A stretch of 64,000 nucleotides of DNA, from NCBI RefSeq assembly GCF_019331715.1, contig NZ_JAHBBG010000009.1, forward strand, positions 1 through 64,000, read 5' to 3'. The notes under the pieces are model-generated. The model was given only the letters and a program-made list of their open reading frames with translations, was not told the origin of the DNA and did not search any database. Of this stretch, positions 56,695 through 64,000 are shown piece after piece; within the stretch, counting starts at the first letter, position 1, and each line of letters opens with the position of its first letter. This stretch comes from Bifidobacterium simiiventris. Lineage in GTDB: Bacteria; Actinomycetota; Actinomycetes; Actinomycetales; Bifidobacteriaceae. The translations under genes were made by a program, and so were the position numbers.

Positions 56695-56994
56695 AATGCG
56701 CACCAGTCTAGCCGTGGCGGGGGAAAACGGGGAGGCCGTCCGCCGGCCATCCGTCATCCGGACGATTCAGCCCAGAACGCAACGCTGAATCGCGCCCTCC
56801 CAGTATCCTAGAAGGGCAAATAATCCGTGGTTTTTTGATGCACACGCTGTTTTGAAATGCCGACGGACACCACCTATACGCAGACTGCCGTGCGCCCTCG
56901 CAAATCGAGCCGTCCCGGAACCGCGACGTTCCGAACCGGCCAGTGAAGTAACGGGTCAACGCAGACATGCCGTGCAATATGGAAGGCCCGCCCT

Positions 56995-57900
56995 ATGCCC
57001 CAAAAAAGAATAGAACGTAAAGCCCTGATCGTTGGCATCGTCGTCAACGTGCTGCAAGTCGCGGCCGGTATGGCCGTGTTCTTCATGACCGGCCTCAAGG
57101 CCATGTTCCTCGATTTCTCCTTCACCGCGATCTCTGTGCTGTCTGGCCTTGTCGCGGTCTACCTGTCCTCGCGCACCGTGCGCACCACCGAACGGTTCCC
57201 CAATGGCCTGTTCGCGCTCGAGCCGATTTACGCGATCTGCAAGGCCATCTTCACGCTCTCGCTGTTGCTGTTCTCACTCGTCGACGTCTCGCGCGTCGCT
57301 TACGACTACTTCGTGCTCGGCCAGGGCGAACGCATCGAAACCGGCCCGGTCGTCATCTACGAGATCGTTACCGTGCTCGTCTGCTTCGGCCTGTACGTCT
57401 ACTACCGGCGCGAAAACCGTGCCATCCGCAATTCGAGCACCATGCTCACCGCCGAATGCAAGAGCACGCTGGTCGACGGCGCGATGTCGTTCGGCATCGG
57501 CGTGGTCGCCGTCGTGCTCATGTTCCTGCCGACCAGCGGCCCGTTCGACTTCCTGCACTTCACCGGCGACTTCTTCATCACCGTCGCGCTTGTGGCCTGC
57601 ACGATCAAGGAGCCGTTCGGCGTGCTGCGCGATGCGTTCATCGAACTGGTCGGCGGCGTGCATGACGACGACGAGACGAACGCGTTCGTGGAGACCACCG
57701 CGCAGCGCCACCTGCCGGCGAACACCGAATACGAGCAGACGCTGATCTTCAAGACCGGCATGAACTACACGGTCGACGTGTATCTTTCCGGCACCGGCGA
57801 GACGATCGACGTGGCCGATCTGGTCGAGTGCAAGCGTTCGCTGGAGGCGGAGCTGACCCGGCGGCTGCATATCGTCGACGTCGATTTCGTGTTCGACTGA
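56995..57900 (+). CDS. Cation diffusion facilitator (CDF)-like transporter
   Basis: The 301-residue protein has six hydrophobic helices (about residues 10-200) and a C-terminal cytoplasmic domain. CDF proteins export divalent metals by proton antiport. The layout fits: MFLDFSFTAISVLSGLVAVY in helix 2, NGLFALEPIYAICKA after it, and STLVDGAMSFGIGVVAV in helix 5. The metal site normally has Asp/His-x-x-x-Asp in helices 2 and 5. Here each pair keeps only one Asp (DFSFT and STLVD), so the metal site is non-canonical. GGAAGG precedes the start. A CTTGGC-family repeat ends the gene. A distant relative with another substrate is possible. Confidence 0.82.
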   Translation: MPQKRIERKALIVGIVVNVLQVAAGMAVFFMTGLKAMFLDFSFTAISVLSGLVAVYLSSRTVRTTERFPNGLFALEPIYAICKAIFTLSLLLFSLVDVSRVAYDYFVLGQGERIETGPVVIYEIVTVLVCFGLYVYYRRENRAIRNSSTMLTAECKSTLVDGAMSFGIGVVAVVLMFLPTSGPFDFLHFTGDFFITVALVACTIKEPFGVLRDAFIELVGGVHDDDETNAFVETTAQRHLPANTEYEQTLIFKTGMNYTVDVYLSGTGETIDVADLVECKRSLEAELTRRLHIVDVDFVFD

Positions 57901-57909
57901 CAAACCTAT

Positions 57910-57960
57910 CCTTGGCCCCCTCGTTTGAGGGGGCTGTCAGCGAAGCTGACTGGGGGAGCG
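57910..57960. repeat. CTTGGCCCCCTC / GCTGACTGGGGGAG repeat element
   Basis: CCCCCTC-GTTT-GAGGGGG and GTCAGC-GAA-GCTGAC follow one another, ending TGGGGGAGCG, the same architecture as 27861-27912. About 60 bases on, CCCCTTAGTCATGCCGTGC and CTCCCCTGACAAGGGGG add further short inverted repeats up to 58040. The region lies between the convergent CDF and cysS genes. Confidence 0.75.
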
Positions 57961-58054
57961 TGGAAGCAACGGAACAGTCCGAGGCTTTTGGCTGCCCCTT
58001 AGTCATGCCGTGCATGACAACTCCCCTGACAAGGGGGATCGAGAGAGAGGTTGC

Positions 58055-59686
58055 TTACTTGAGGCTCCAGGTGCTGCCCTGCGGGCCGTCCTCGATGGCG
58101 ATGCCGGCGGCGTTCAGCGCGTCGCGGATCGCGTCGGCCTTGGCGAAGTCGCGCGCCTTGCGGGCTTCGGCGCGGGCCTCGAGCTGCTCGGCGATCAGCG
58201 CGTCCAGCACCTCGTGCTCGCGGTTCTCGCCCTCGCCGGCCGCGCCCGCCGCAGCGCCGCCGCCGATCCACGGCTCGGCCAGCGGATCCAAGCCCAGCGT
58301 GTCGAGCATCGCGCGCACGGCCACCAGCGCCTTGCGCACCTCGGCGCGCGCCGCCTCGGAATCCGCGCGGTCCGCAAGTTGCGAAAGCAGCGTATTGCCG
58401 TTGCGGATCGCGGTGAAGATCGCCGCCGTCGCGCCCGACACGTTGAAATCCTCGTTCAGTGCGGACGTGAAGTCGGCCGGCAGCGCATCCGCGCTCACCG
58501 CCGTGATCTCCTCGCGGCCCGGCTGCTCGCCCAGCGCCACGCCCGCACGCTCGATGAAGTTCGATACGCGGTCGTACGCGGCCTGCGCCTCGACCAGCGC
58601 CTGGTCCGACCATTCGAGCATCGACCGGTACTGCACCGAACCGAGCGCGTACCGCACCACCCACGCGGAATGCTCGGCCAGTACGCTCGGTACCGACAGG
58701 CCCGTGCCCAGCGACTTCGACATCTTCTCGCCCTTGGCGGTCACCCACGCCGAATGCATCCAGTGCGCCGCCGAATCGTAGCCGGCCGCGCGCGTCTGCG
58801 CCATCTCGTTCTCGTGGTGTGGGAAACGCAGGTCAAGGCCGCCGCCGTGGATGTCGAACATGCCGTCGAGGTAGCGGTGGCTCATGGCCGAGCACTCGAT
58901 ATGCCAGCCCGGGCGGCCCGCGCCGAACGGCGTGTTCCAGCGCGCATCCATCGGGTCGGTGTCCTTGGGGGCCTTCCACAGCGCGAAATCACGCGGATCA
59001 TGCTTGTCGGGAGACATGTCGGCTGGATCGACCGGATTGTACTTGTCGTTGCCGGCCGCGTCCACGCTCGGACCCATGCGATCGGCCACCGCGGCCGCCT
59101 CGTCGGCTTCCGCCGTGCCCTGCTTCTGGTGGGTCAGCTCGCCGTAGTGCGGCCAGCTCGCCACGTCGAAATACACGTTGCCGGTCGGTTTGCCGTCCTC
59201 GTCACGCACCACGTACGCGTGCCCGTTGTCGATGATCTTCTGAATCAGATCGATCATGTCGAGCATGTGTCCGGTCGCGCGCGGCTCGTAGGTCGGCGGC
59301 AGCACGCCGAGCGTATCGTACGCCTGCGTGAACTCGCGCTCGTAGTGGTACGCGCGCGCCCACCACTGCTGGCCGGCCGCCGCGGCCTTGTCGAGGATCT
59401 TGTCGTCGATGTCGGTCACGTTGCGCACGAACGTGACCTGGTAGCCGAGCTTGAGGAACCAGCGACGGATCACGTCGAACGCGACAGCCGCGCGGATATG
59501 GCCGATGTGCGGCGACGACTGCACGGTCGCGCCGCACACGTAGATGCCCACCTGACCGGGCTTGATCGGTTCGAAATGTGACACGGCGTGCGTCGCGGTG
59601 TCGTACAACTTGAGTCCGGCAGCGGCCTTGGCGACGGCCGAGGTTCCGGAAATGTTGGAATCATGCGGTTCTTGAGCTTCTGTCAT
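58055..59686 (-). CDS. cysS: Cysteinyl-tRNA synthetase
   Basis: The 543-residue class I synthetase charges tRNA-Cys. The HIGH-type motif is [10 protein letters not shown] near residue 60, and KMSKS is in GEKMSKSLG near residue 333. Zinc ligands are Cys51 (YVCGAT), a Cys in GWHIECSAM near residue 262, and HENEM. The C-terminal anticodon domain has a low-complexity Gly/Ala-rich hinge ([14 protein letters not shown]). The ATG at 59686 is chosen; an ATG ten codons upstream (59716) is the alternative, and neither has a strong ribosome binding site. It is divergent from the amidotransferase gene. Confidence 0.96.
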   Translation of the reverse strand: MTEAQEPHDSNISGTSAVAKAAAGLKLYDTATHAVSHFEPIKPGQVGIYVCGATVQSSPHIGHIRAAVAFDVIRRWFLKLGYQVTFVRNVTDIDDKILDKAAAAGQQWWARAYHYEREFTQAYDTLGVLPPTYEPRATGHMLDMIDLIQKIIDNGHAYVVRDEDGKPTGNVYFDVASWPHYGELTHQKQGTAEADEAAAVADRMGPSVDAAGNDKYNPVDPADMSPDKHDPRDFALWKAPKDTDPMDARWNTPFGAGRPGWHIECSAMSHRYLDGMFDIHGGGLDLRFPHHENEMAQTRAAGYDSAAHWMHSAWVTAKGEKMSKSLGTGLSVPSVLAEHSAWVVRYALGSVQYRSMLEWSDQALVEAQAAYDRVSNFIERAGVALGEQPGREEITAVSADALPADFTSALNEDFNVSGATAAIFTAIRNGNTLLSQLADRADSEAARAEVRKALVAVRAMLDTLGLDPLAEPWIGGGAAAGAAGEGENREHEVLDALIAEQLEARAEARKARDFAKADAIRDALNAAGIAIEDGPQGSTWSLK

Positions 59687-59800
59687 ACTGCCGAGCGTAT
59701 TCGTGTTGGCCGACATCGCACAAGTGTTTTTGCCGCATTGATGACGGTTGTGTGCAAAACGTGAACGTCTGTTTACGTGGGTGATGTCACAATAGGAAAC

Positions 59801-60526
59801 ATGACGCAACCGCAAGTGTTGATTCTGCAGCACGTCCCGTGGGAGAAGCCGGGGCGCATCCTGACGTACCTTGAAGAGCTTGGTATGGGCAGCGAGACGC
59901 TGAACATCGCGAAGAAAAAGAAGCCTGACTTGCCCGATTTCGACGAGATCGCCGGCGTGGTGATCATGGGCGGGCCGATGGGCGCGCAGGACTATGACGA
60001 ATACCCGGGGCTCAAGGTCGAGGCGAAGCTCGCCAAGGCCGCGGTGAGCGTGGGCAAGCCGGTGCTCGGCGTATGCCTCGGCCACCAGATCATCGCCACC
60101 GCACTCGGTGCGAAACTGAGCCGTGGCGAGGCTCCTGAGATCGGATTCGGGCCGCTCAAGCGCGTCGACAAGAACGACTACTTCTCCATGTGGGACAAGC
60201 AGATCAACGTGCTGCACTGGCACAACGACGTGGTCGGGCTGCCGGCCGACGGCCAGCTGCTCGCGCGCTCGGCCACCACCAAGGTGCAGGCGTTCCGCTT
60301 CGCTTCGGCGCTCGGCCTGCAGTTCCACCTCGAGGTCAGCGCGCCGCTCTTGGAGGAATGGTTGGACGAGCCGTCGATGGTCAAGGATCTCAAGGCCGCG
60401 GGCGGCTCCAAGTCGCAGCTGCGCGAGGATTTCGCGCAGTATGATCCGCAGATCCTGCCGCTCGCCGAGCAGGTGTTCTCTGGATTCGCCGCGCGCTGCA
60501 ACACGTACGCGCAGTCGTTGGGCTGA
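59801..60526 (+). CDS. Class I glutamine amidotransferase domain protein
   Basis: The 241-residue protein has the triad GATase fold: nucleophile Cys in VLGVCLGHQII (about residue 91), His in LGLQFHLEV (about residue 176), and the Glu two residues later. The oxyanion motif is VVIMGGPMGAQD near residue 50. It belongs to the GMP-synthase-like, stand-alone group that hydrolyses gamma-glutamyl amides. Its partner synthase is not adjacent, so the substrate is unknown. AGGAA is close to the ATG at 59801; a GTG at 59777 is possible. The gap to the ABC-F gene has no further gene. Confidence 0.9.
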   Translation: MTQPQVLILQHVPWEKPGRILTYLEELGMGSETLNIAKKKKPDLPDFDEIAGVVIMGGPMGAQDYDEYPGLKVEAKLAKAAVSVGKPVLGVCLGHQIIATALGAKLSRGEAPEIGFGPLKRVDKNDYFSMWDKQINVLHWHNDVVGLPADGQLLARSATTKVQAFRFASALGLQFHLEVSAPLLEEWLDEPSMVKDLKAAGGSKSQLREDFAQYDPQILPLAEQVFSGFAARCNTYAQSLG

Positions 60527-60625
60527 GCAGACGGCTGCGACCGGGTGGCCGTGACTGAACGATCGTATCTGCCGGTCGGCGAACGCGGCGGGCAATGCCC
60601 GGTGGTGCCGCTAAGTTAGTGGGTT

Positions 60626-62872
60626 ATGCCGACTTACGATATTGGATTGGAACACGTTTCGCTCGCCTTCGCCACCAAAACCATCTTCACCGATGTGACG
60701 CAGGGCGTGTTCGAAGGCGACCGTATCGGCATCGTCGGCCGCAACGGCGACGGCAAGTCCACGCTGCTGCATCTGTTCCGCGGCACGCAGGAGCCGGATT
60801 CGGGCCGCGTCACCAAGCGTAACGGGTTGACGTTCGGCATGCTCGACCAGCGCGATCCGCTCGACGACAACGCCACGATTCGCGAAGCCGCGCTGGAGGG
60901 GCGCGCGGACTACGAATGGGCGGCCGAGACGCGTTCGCGCGAGATCGTCGAGGCGCTGCTCGGCGGCATGAGCCTGGACGCGAAGATCGGGGCGCTGTCG
61001 GGCGGCCAGCGTCGCCGCGCCGATCTGGCCCGTCTGCTGCTGCATGACTGGGACATTCTCGCGCTGGACGAGCCGACCAACCACCTGGACGTGGTGACGA
61101 TCCACTGGCTCGCCGAACATCTGAAGAACCGTTGGTCGCGCGGTGAGGGCGCGCTGCTGCTCGTCACCCATGACCGCTGGTTCCTCGACGAGGTGTGCGA
61201 ATCGATGTGGGAGGTCCACGACGGCCTGATCGAGCCGTTCGAAGGCGGCTACTCCGCATACATGCTCCAGCGCGTCGAACGCGACCGTCAGGCCGACGTG
61301 CGCGAAACGAAGCGCCGCAACCTCGCCCGCAAGGAGCTGGCGTGGCTGACCCGCGGCGCGCGTGCCCGCTCGACCAAGCAGAAGTTCCATGTCAAGGCCG
61401 CGCGCGAGCTCATCGCCGACGTGCCGCCGGTGCGCAACACGCTCGAATTGAAGCAGATGGCGACCTCGCGTCTTGGCAAGCAAGTCGTCGACCTGATCGA
61501 TGTGACGCAGATCTTCGAACATACGCAGGGCAGCGCGGAGCGTTCGATTGCCGAGGCCGTCGACCCGGATGTGGTGGCGATGGCCGATTCCGCGTCGCGC
61601 GTGGATGTGGTGCGGCCGATGTACGCCGAGCCGCAGGTGCACGGTTCGCTCGAAGTGGCCGTGACCGATATGAATGATCCTCGACTCGTGGACGCCGGCG
61701 TGCCCGAGGCCGTCGAGGCTGCCGCGGCGGCCCGCGCGGCCGAAGAGGCGATGACCGACGAGGAACGCGAGACCAGACGCCGGCTGACCGGCGGCGAGAC
61801 GATCGGCGTCGACACGGCTGCCGTGACCGGTGCCGACGATATGGACGCCACATCGGCCGCCCGCAAGATCACCGTCACCGGGCGCAAGATCCTCGACGAC
61901 GTGACGTGGCTGATCGGTCCCGGCGACCGGTTCGGCATCGTCGGCGCGAACGGCGCCGGCAAATCCACGCTGCTGCGTCTGCTCGACGGCACGCTCACCC
62001 CGACCGCCGGCCACGTGAACATCGGCAAAACCGTGAAGTTCGCGGTGCTCTCGCAACGCCTCGACGAACTCGAGAAACTCGGCAAATACAAGATCAAGGA
62101 AGTGCTCAGCCGCTACAAGCCGAGCTACATCGTCGACGGCAAGGAGGTCACGCCCGGCCAGCTCATGGAACGGCTCGGTTTCGAGTCCGCGCAGCTTATG
62201 ACGCCGATCCGCGACCTGTCAGGCGGCCAGAAGCGTCGCATGCAGCTGCTGCTCATCCTGCTCAACGAGCCGAACGTGCTCATCATGGACGAGCCCGGCA
62301 ACGACCTCGACACCGACATGCTCGCCGTGATGGAGGATCTGCTCGACACCTGGCCCGGCACGCTCATCGTCGTTTCGCACGACCGGTATCTGCTCGAACG
62401 CGTCACCGACGAGCAGTTCGCGCTCATCGGCGGCAAGGTGCGGCATCTGCCCGGCGGTGTGCAGGATTATCTCGACATGGTCGAGGACATCAAGAACGGC
62501 AAGCCGCTGCCGTCGCTCGAACCGGCGTACGGCAAGAAGAAGGGCAAGAGCGGCTCCGCGACTTCCGCTGCTGCGTCCGATGCCGCTGACGTTGCGTCCG
62601 CGCAGGATGCCGCCGGCGACTCCGACGAGGAGTCGACCTCGCCCAAGCTGACCGGCAAGGCGTTCCACGATGCGAGCAAGCGTGTCGCCGCCATCGACCG
62701 CAAGCTCGCCAAACTCGAGGAGCTTAAAAGCGATCTCGAATCGCAGATGGCCGCGCACGACCCGAGCGACTACGAGGGCCTCAACAAGCTCAACGAACAG
62801 CTCAAGGCCGTCGCCGACGAATCCGACGAGCTGACCGCCGAATGGATGGAACTGTCCGAACAGCTCGAGTAG
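60626..62872 (+). CDS. ABC-F family ATPase with long interdomain linker
   Basis: The 748-residue protein has two ATPase domains and no membrane helix, as in ABC-F proteins that act on ribosomes. Domain 1 (about 5-215): Walker A GRNGDGKST, signature LSGGQRRRADL, DEPTNHLDV. Domain 2 (about 410-615): GANGAGKST, LSGGQKRRMQL, and MDEPGNDLDTD, where DEPTN has become DEPGN. A linker of nearly 190 residues (about 215-405), much longer than usual, joins them. The C-terminus is a coiled coil (KRVAAIDRKLAKLEELKSDL) after an Ala/Asp-rich stretch, as in Uup. The start lacks a strong ribosome binding site. Roles in translation rescue or in antibiotic protection are both possible. Confidence 0.9.
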   Translation: MPTYDIGLEHVSLAFATKTIFTDVTQGVFEGDRIGIVGRNGDGKSTLLHLFRGTQEPDSGRVTKRNGLTFGMLDQRDPLDDNATIREAALEGRADYEWAAETRSREIVEALLGGMSLDAKIGALSGGQRRRADLARLLLHDWDILALDEPTNHLDVVTIHWLAEHLKNRWSRGEGALLLVTHDRWFLDEVCESMWEVHDGLIEPFEGGYSAYMLQRVERDRQADVRETKRRNLARKELAWLTRGARARSTKQKFHVKAARELIADVPPVRNTLELKQMATSRLGKQVVDLIDVTQIFEHTQGSAERSIAEAVDPDVVAMADSASRVDVVRPMYAEPQVHGSLEVAVTDMNDPRLVDAGVPEAVEAAAAARAAEEAMTDEERETRRRLTGGETIGVDTAAVTGADDMDATSAARKITVTGRKILDDVTWLIGPGDRFGIVGANGAGKSTLLRLLDGTLTPTAGHVNIGKTVKFAVLSQRLDELEKLGKYKIKEVLSRYKPSYIVDGKEVTPGQLMERLGFESAQLMTPIRDLSGGQKRRMQLLLILLNEPNVLIMDEPGNDLDTDMLAVMEDLLDTWPGTLIVVSHDRYLLERVTDEQFALIGGKVRHLPGGVQDYLDMVEDIKNGKPLPSLEPAYGKKKGKSGSATSAAASDAADVASAQDAAGDSDEESTSPKLTGKAFHDASKRVAAIDRKLAKLEELKSDLESQMAAHDPSDYEGLNKLNEQLKAVADESDELTAEWMELSEQLE

Positions 62873-63009
62873 CGGGGATGGTCGAACGTCGCGAATAGTC
62901 GGAGCGACATACCGGCTGGGTGCGCGCGACACGCGCGATGTGTCTCGGACGATGGCGGATTGCCGGCGTTCCTGAGCACGCATCAATCATGCCGCGACCG
63001 CTCGCACCG

Positions 63010-64000
63010 TTACAGTTCGGCTTCGTCCCAGTGGGCGGCGGCGGGGATCGTGCGTACGGTCGGCACGGTCAGCACGATCGCCACGTTAGCGGCCAACGCG
63101 AGCAGGAACAGTGCGACGGTTGCGCGGAAACCGATCGTCGGCAGCAGCGATCCGGCGATCGCCGAACAGAACATCGTCGGCAGCATGCCCAGCAGATTGG
63201 TGAACGAGTCGACGCGCCCCTGCATGTCGGTCGGCACCTTGGCGAACACGAATCCCAGGACCAGCGAGTTGAGCGTCGGAATCGGCAGGCCGCACAGCAG
63301 CGACGACACGAGAATCACCGGATACGCGTGACTGACGAGCATCGGGGCCATCGTCGCCAACGCGACCAGCGACATGACCACCAAGCCGGCGCCGACCGCC
63401 ATCCGGTCGCATACGCGGGACGCGATCACCGCGCCGACCAACAGTCCCGCGCCGACCGCCGTTTCCACAAATCCGATGCGCACCGAATCCACTCCGGAAC
63501 CGACCAACTGCAGCTGCACCGCGGCGAAGATGCCGTTGATACCGAAATTCAACAGCGCGGCGATCACACATATCGCCATCAGCGTGCGCCGCCGCAACGT
63601 CCAGCGCCAGCCTGCGACGAAATCGTCGACGAACGAACCATGTGCGACTGCGGACGCATCGTTCGCCGCGTCGCGCTCGCCGTTGCGGTCGATCATGTCA
63701 CGCACATGCTCGTCGACGCGCAACATGCCGGCGCTGATGCCGGCGATCGCATACATCAGCGACGCGGCGGCGAACGGCGCCCACGCGCCGAACGCGTACA
63801 GCACGCCGCCGAGCGGCGAGCCGACAAGGCCGATCACCGAATCGCGCCCCTGATTGAGACTCTGCGCCTTCGGATAGTCGGCGGTCGGGATGATCGAGCG
63901 CAGCATCGCGTTCGTCGCGCCGCCGAGCAGGCCGTTGATCGTGGACGCCGTGACGATGGTGGCGGCGAAGACCGGGAACGTGAGCAGCTTGGCCGCCAAC
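63010..64000 (-). CDS. MFS transporter, 5' part beyond the right edge (partial)
   Basis: At least 330 residues of a major facilitator protein are seen on the minus strand; the frame is open to the edge. About nine hydrophobic helices remain, with the mid-loop RSIIPTADYPKAQSLNQGRDSVIGLVGSPLGG and KVPTDMQGRVDSFTNLLG typical of the MFS_3 (EntS-like) exporter group. The gap 62873-63009 to the ABC-F gene holds no gene. The substrate is unknown. Confidence 0.85.
   Translation of the reverse strand, partial: LAAKLLTFPVFAATIVTASTINGLLGGATNAMLRSIIPTADYPKAQSLNQGRDSVIGLVGSPLGGVLYAFGAWAPFAAASLMYAIAGISAGMLRVDEHVRDMIDRNGERDAANDASAVAHGSFVDDFVAGWRWTLRRRTLMAICVIAALLNFGINGIFAAVQLQLVGSGVDSVRIGFVETAVGAGLLVGAVIASRVCDRMAVGAGLVVMSLVALATMAPMLVSHAYPVILVSSLLCGLPIPTLNSLVLGFVFAKVPTDMQGRVDSFTNLLGMLPTMFCSAIAGSLLPTIGFRATVALFLLALAANVAIVLTVPTVRTIPAAAHWDEAEL

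Noticed and set aside
58055-60595. An 846-residue frame extending cysS upstream
   Set aside because: The first 300 codons are the opposite strand of the amidotransferase gene. CysS starts at 59686 or 59716.

Overview
The window is high-G+C (roughly 60-65%) DNA from an actinomycete, and the gene set fits Bifidobacterium best. The evidence is the actinobacterial OpcA protein beside zwf, a DUF4916 protein, the ffh / rpsP-khpA-rimM / trmD ribosome-maturation block, GTG/TTG starts with purine-rich ribosome binding sites, and many intergenic palindromes. The species cannot be fixed from sequence reading alone. No rRNA, CRISPR array or complete prophage is visible.

Layout. 1-3300: right end of an integrated element, with the tail of an unknown gene, an MFS efflux gene that has lost its start codon, a tyrosine integrase with tandem arm-type repeats upstream, and then a promoter-hairpins-terminator unit that looks like a small structured RNA. 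3300-8000: a palindromic repeat cluster, a Gfo/Idh/MocA oxidoreductase, an orphan Vsr mismatch endonuclease, an aminotransferase and a bile-acid:sodium-symporter-family transporter. 8000-16900: a LacI regulator divergent from gluconate 5-dehydrogenase and a GntP gluconate permease, then gnd, pgl, opcA and zwf. Gluconate uptake and the oxidative pentose-phosphate steps are thus gathered in 8 kb. 16900-31200: EamA transporter, ROK regulator, thioredoxin, DUF4916 protein, hydrolase, NudC, Ddl, MscS, two DUF2974 (Mbeg1-like) paralogues flanking a TetR gene, a second aminotransferase, and four tRNA genes (Gly-GCC, Val-GAC, Val-CAC, Ala-GGC). 31500-42500: acyl-CoA ligase, beta-propeller lactonase, methyltransferase, XRE membrane protein, two acetyltransferases, VOC protein, a gene remnant, UMF1-type MFS, and a PfkB-like protein lacking its catalytic aspartate.

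42700-47400: rpmB, recG, rsmD and a nitroreductase with an elaborate palindromic operator. 47480-56700 (minus strand): ffh, an EEP-family hydrolase, rpsP, khpA, rimM, a heterodimeric ABC exporter, and trmD. The exporter sits between rimM and trmD, which are neighbours in many bacteria. 57000-64000: CDF transporter, cysS, a class I glutamine amidotransferase, an ABC-F protein and a truncated MFS gene running off the right edge.

The most unusual property is the density and variety of intergenic palindromes. At least six sequence families lie at gene ends (3359-3528, 6711-6818, 13324-13452 with 27637-27729 and 45784-45873, 26428-26806, 31291-31468, and the CTTGGCTCCCTC family). One arm of the 45784-45873 family is also recognisable inside trmD, where it encodes part of a serine-rich insertion. 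That in-gene copy and the possible small RNA at 3124-3250 are the observations most worth following up.
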